Part shown: positions 61,273 through 64,000 of the stretch, one piece after another
Position numbering within the stretch: position 1 is the first letter of the stretch
How the letters are laid out: each line of letters opens with the position of its first letter
Source: Tabrizicola sp. TH137
Lineage (GTDB): Bacteria > Pseudomonadota > Alphaproteobacteria > Rhodobacterales > Rhodobacteraceae
Direction: 5' to 3'
Length of the DNA stretch: 64,000 nucleotides
NCBI RefSeq assembly: GCF_002855575.1
Contig: NZ_PKRQ01000002.1
Span: 868,001 to 932,000 of the forward strand
Notes under the pieces: model-generated
Databases searched by the model: none
Seen by the model: the letters and a program-made list of their open reading frames with translations, nothing else
What the model was told of the DNA's origin: nothing
Translations under genes and position numbers: made by a program

Positions 61273-62415
61273 ATGACACAGAACGATAAGCTTAAGACTT
61301 TGAAATTTCTGGCAAAGCGTTACGCCAGAGCGACAGGCCAACCACAGCACGCGGCGCTCGACTTTGTTGCTGCTCGACTAGGCTTTCCTCATTGGAACGA
61401 GTTGACCGGCAGCGCAAAGGGAGAGTGGGTTCCCTCCGAGGCACAAGTTGCCACGATTAGGGCGTTTGTGGAACGGATCACTTCCTACGAGGGTACAACC
61501 TTTGACCATATCTTCGGGGGGCCCGATGCCATCACGCGAGGAGAGGTGAAGGGGCGTCCATACGAACTGAAAACAATGCTTGGCGACGTTTGCATGGAAG
61601 GTGACGGGTGGCGGATCGTTCTGCCAGAAAACCCTTTGTCTGCCCCTCGTGTCGAGATCGACATCAAGTATGCCCAGAACAGCCCGATGAATGATCGAGC
61701 GCTGCTTGCTGAGGCAGTCGAAACTGCCAAGGCTTTGATGAAGAGCGTGAAGGCGCGACGATTTGCCGATTGGCCGCGGCGCGCCATGAAACCCGATGCG
61801 GAGGGAAAGGTCCGTCATCCATTCTTGGAGATGGAGGAAGCAAGCCTCTGGTACTGCCTACACTGCAACGCAGAAATCAGCGGCCCTCAGATCGCTGGAA
61901 ACCATTGGCACTGCCCTGGCTGCGGTGCATCACCGATCAACATTTTTCCAGAAGCCTTCTGGCTGGGGCCGAATGAGCAAAAGTCGGCGCCCGTCCAAGC
62001 CCGCGGTGAAGGGCAAGATATTGAGCCCATCGTCTCTATCGTCGATCCACGGCCAAAGCTTGATCTCAACAAGGACCAGGTGACCCATTTGATAAGGTCA
62101 GCCCTGTTCGAGGATGCGACCAATGCCAGTGAGCGCATGGGAGCAAGTTTGGCCGAAATCTGGGTGGATGACGATCTCGACGTCGTTGTCTCCTTCGAGG
62201 ATCACTACTGGCCCGAGGAAAAGGAGCCGACCGCCGCGATCGAAGTGGCTGCAGTGCTTGGGATCGAGATGGAGTTGGAAGTTATGTGGTCGGATACGCT
62301 GTTCGCGTGGCCCGGTTTGGGCACCGTGACACAGAGCACGGCCGAATACACTCGCATGATGCTTGATGCCTATCGCAGCAACGGCATCGTCGAAGAAAGG
62401 TACGGAAACCAGTAG
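61273..62415 (+). CDS. Unrecognised 380-aa protein with a zinc ribbon
   Basis: Residues 1-45 (LKTLKFLAKRYARATGQPQH, then AALDFVAARLGFPHWNELTG) resemble a short helical domain found at the start of some glyoxalase-superfamily and plasmid proteins. A zinc-ribbon pattern CLHCNAEISGPQIAGNHWHC-PGC lies near residues 195-217 (two C-x2-C pairs). The C-terminal part, about 260-370, is acidic with alternating helix and strand. No signal or membrane segment is present. The function is unknown. Confidence 0.65.
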   Translation: MTQNDKLKTLKFLAKRYARATGQPQHAALDFVAARLGFPHWNELTGSAKGEWVPSEAQVATIRAFVERITSYEGTTFDHIFGGPDAITRGEVKGRPYELKTMLGDVCMEGDGWRIVLPENPLSAPRVEIDIKYAQNSPMNDRALLAEAVETAKALMKSVKARRFADWPRRAMKPDAEGKVRHPFLEMEEASLWYCLHCNAEISGPQIAGNHWHCPGCGASPINIFPEAFWLGPNEQKSAPVQARGEGQDIEPIVSIVDPRPKLDLNKDQVTHLIRSALFEDATNASERMGASLAEIWVDDDLDVVVSFEDHYWPEEKEPTAAIEVAAVLGIEMELEVMWSDTLFAWPGLGTVTQSTAEYTRMMLDAYRSNGIVEERYGNQ

Positions 62416-62595
62416 TTGCGCGACTTCGAACAACCGGCACGTCGGGGATCGTCGGTCGAGCGACACCTTTCGTCCGGCGGGTTGGACAAACGCTGCGACA
62501 ACTGATGAGGCCCCTGTTTTTGAAACGAGGTCTCAGCATCGCCGTCTAGGGTGGAGGACTAGGATTCCGCTGGATCCTAGTCCTTCGTTGACTTA

Positions 62596-64000
62596 TCAGG
62601 CAGCTTCCCAGACCTGATTGAGGATCCGTGCCGCAATCTCGGATTTGTCCTGCGGCAGGAACCGGCCGTAATGCTGTGCGACCATGTCTGGCGTATCCTG
62701 AATTGCATAACTCGCCTGCTCGTAGGACCCGGTGCGCTTCAGGATGTGTGTTGCCAGAACATCGCGCACATTATGCGGCCCGTGCGGCAACAGCCCTTCA
62801 ATCGCCCCGCGCTTGGTCCATGGGTTATAGATGCCGTAGCGCTGAATCGACGTCCTCCACGCCTCATAGAATGTGTTCTGGCAGTAACCGGCGTTGGTGC
62901 TCGTCATCTTCGCTGTCTTGACGAAGAACGTTCCCGGGTCAGCCGCCTCGCCGATCAGACGCGCGCGATGGCGCTCGATCCAAGCTTCAATCAGTTCGTA
63001 AAGCCGCCCGAGGTCTGGGAGGATCAGGCGAAATGGCTTGGAACCGAAGAACGAGGAATTGGCATTCTTGAAAGCGACCGACGGGATCAGGATCTCCCAC
63101 CCTTGGTCGCGGCTGCTCCAACGTAGCTCGCCACGTTTCAGGTCCTCCAGCTTGCGCTCCGAGGTCGGCAGGGTCCCAGGCTGGCACAGCATCAGTTCGC
63201 GCAAGTTCTTCTGCCGCAGCCCCGTGTGAAGGCCGATACGCAGCATAAGGAATGCGCGGACTGCCTCTGCGGCCGCGCGGGCATTGTGCCGTTCGTCTGG
63301 CATCCGCCGCAGGATTTCTTCGGTGATCTTGCGGTACTCGCCGACCGGGCTTGGCGATTCAAGTACCGGCAGGATGGGCTCGAACGGGTCGCGATGAACG
63401 CGGGCAACACGGTCGATCTCCTTGATCCGGCGACGGGCGTGTCTGTACATGCGCTCGCAGGCGGTAGGCCAATCCGACTGAACGGCGATGATGTCGGCCT
63501 CGGTAACCAAGCCTTCGATCGGACGAAGGCTGCTGCCCATACGGGGCGATTGGCGCAGCCAACCGGTCTCTTCCCGACAGATCGCCGCAGCAATCGAGAG
63601 CAAGTCGATCTCCCATTTGGTGTAGAAGCCCCGCCGGCGCTCCCGCCAGTGAAGGTACCAATCCCAGACCTGCGGAAAGATCATCATGGCGAAAGTCAGA
63701 AGCTTCGGATCGACGCCGAGTCCCTGCACTTCGCTCTCTGGTGGCGCGACAAACGCACCGAACCACAGCCCGAAATGCTCCACTTTCTGAGACGCTGTCT
63801 CCGTGCCCCAGACCCCATTCCGCTGCATGCCGAAGGCTGCGAAGGTCGACGTTTTGAAGCGAAGGAGTTCGGCCATCTCGTCATTCAGACGTTTGGGTGC
63901 GATGATGATGCCCGACTCCTCCGGTGTCCGCGCGGGTGACGACTTGCGAACCGGCCCTGAGGCACAGCTGAAGCGAACCGCATAGCGCTGGCGAATGGCA
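62596..64000 (-). CDS. Tyrosine recombinase, N-terminus beyond right edge
   Basis: The frame has no stop from 62596 to the window end; the ATG at 63876 is internal to plausible coding sequence (GIIIAPKRLNDEMAELLRFK), so the gene probably starts outside. The catalytic domain shows GLHTGLRQKNLREL (Arg box), LPHGPHNVRDVLATHIL (H-x-x-R) and QDTPDMVAQHYGRF (His and Tyr nucleophile region). It differs from the DUF4102 integrase at 55561 and resembles recombinases that occur in sets of two or three in integrative elements. Confidence 0.83.
   Translation of the reverse strand, partial: AIRQRYAVRFSCASGPVRKSSPARTPEESGIIIAPKRLNDEMAELLRFKTSTFAAFGMQRNGVWGTETASQKVEHFGLWFGAFVAPPESEVQGLGVDPKLLTFAMMIFPQVWDWYLHWRERRRGFYTKWEIDLLSIAAAICREETGWLRQSPRMGSSLRPIEGLVTEADIIAVQSDWPTACERMYRHARRRIKEIDRVARVHRDPFEPILPVLESPSPVGEYRKITEEILRRMPDERHNARAAAEAVRAFLMLRIGLHTGLRQKNLRELMLCQPGTLPTSERKLEDLKRGELRWSSRDQGWEILIPSVAFKNANSSFFGSKPFRLILPDLGRLYELIEAWIERHRARLIGEAADPGTFFVKTAKMTSTNAGYCQNTFYEAWRTSIQRYGIYNPWTKRGAIEGLLPHGPHNVRDVLATHILKRTGSYEQASYAIQDTPDMVAQHYGRFLPQDKSEIAARILNQVWEAA

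Overview
The window looks like chromosomal DNA of a high-GC alphaproteobacterium of the Rhodobacterales (Rhodobacteraceae). Supporting signs are dense GC-rich coding, runs of genes overlapping by 4 to 11 bp, surE-pcm-nlpD, tatABC next to a DUF815 ATPase, and tdh-kbl with an XRE-cupin regulator. This placement is inference from gene content; no rRNA or tRNA gene was seen.

Region 1 (1-11.8 kb). A sensor histidine kinase, cut by the left edge, is divergent from a ten-gene, translationally coupled + strand cluster. The first gene fuses a receiver domain to a GT-B glycosyltransferase. Then come two GT4 glycosyltransferases, an MsbA-like ABC exporter, three consecutive APH/choline-kinase-fold proteins, a third GT4 enzyme and a histidine phosphatase. 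I read it as a phosphorelay-gated pathway that makes and exports a glycoconjugate. It is the best candidate here for an undescribed system.

Region 2 (11.9-25.7 kb). Two genes resemble D-apionate lactonase and D-apiose dehydrogenase. A phosphoesterase and a lipid kinase follow. Next is an eight-gene carbohydrate/polyol uptake operon on the minus strand: binding protein, two permeases, a 62-aa membrane protein, a VOC protein, two ATPases and a dihydroxyacetone-kinase-type enzyme. A LacI-type regulator precedes it, and a shared operator-like motif sits in front of both the regulator and the operon.

Region 3 (25.7-50 kb). Mostly housekeeping: a lone receiver protein, epmA/efp, surE-pcm-nlpD, an FkbM methyltransferase with a histone-like tail, a CorC-type protein, tatABC, two YafY-type regulators around a secreted ABM-like protein (with repeated CTGACA-N6-TGTCAG sites), an orphan ABC ATPase, kbl-tdh with paired TCCG-N6-CGGA sites, SelO, an AarF/UbiB kinase, DUF427, a UbiG-like methyltransferase and an NnrU/ICMT-like membrane protein.

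Region 4 (49.1-54.9 kb). A membrane-bound LytTR regulator is divergent from a 1381-aa RTX protein with four N-terminal repeat modules. A strong terminator follows.

Region 5 (55.4-64 kb). An integrated element of lower GC and irregular spacing: a DUF4102-type integrase, an AlpA-like regulator, a replication-like protein, an HGGxSTG protein, a decayed IS66 transposase tail, three unrecognised genes and a second tyrosine recombinase running off the right edge.
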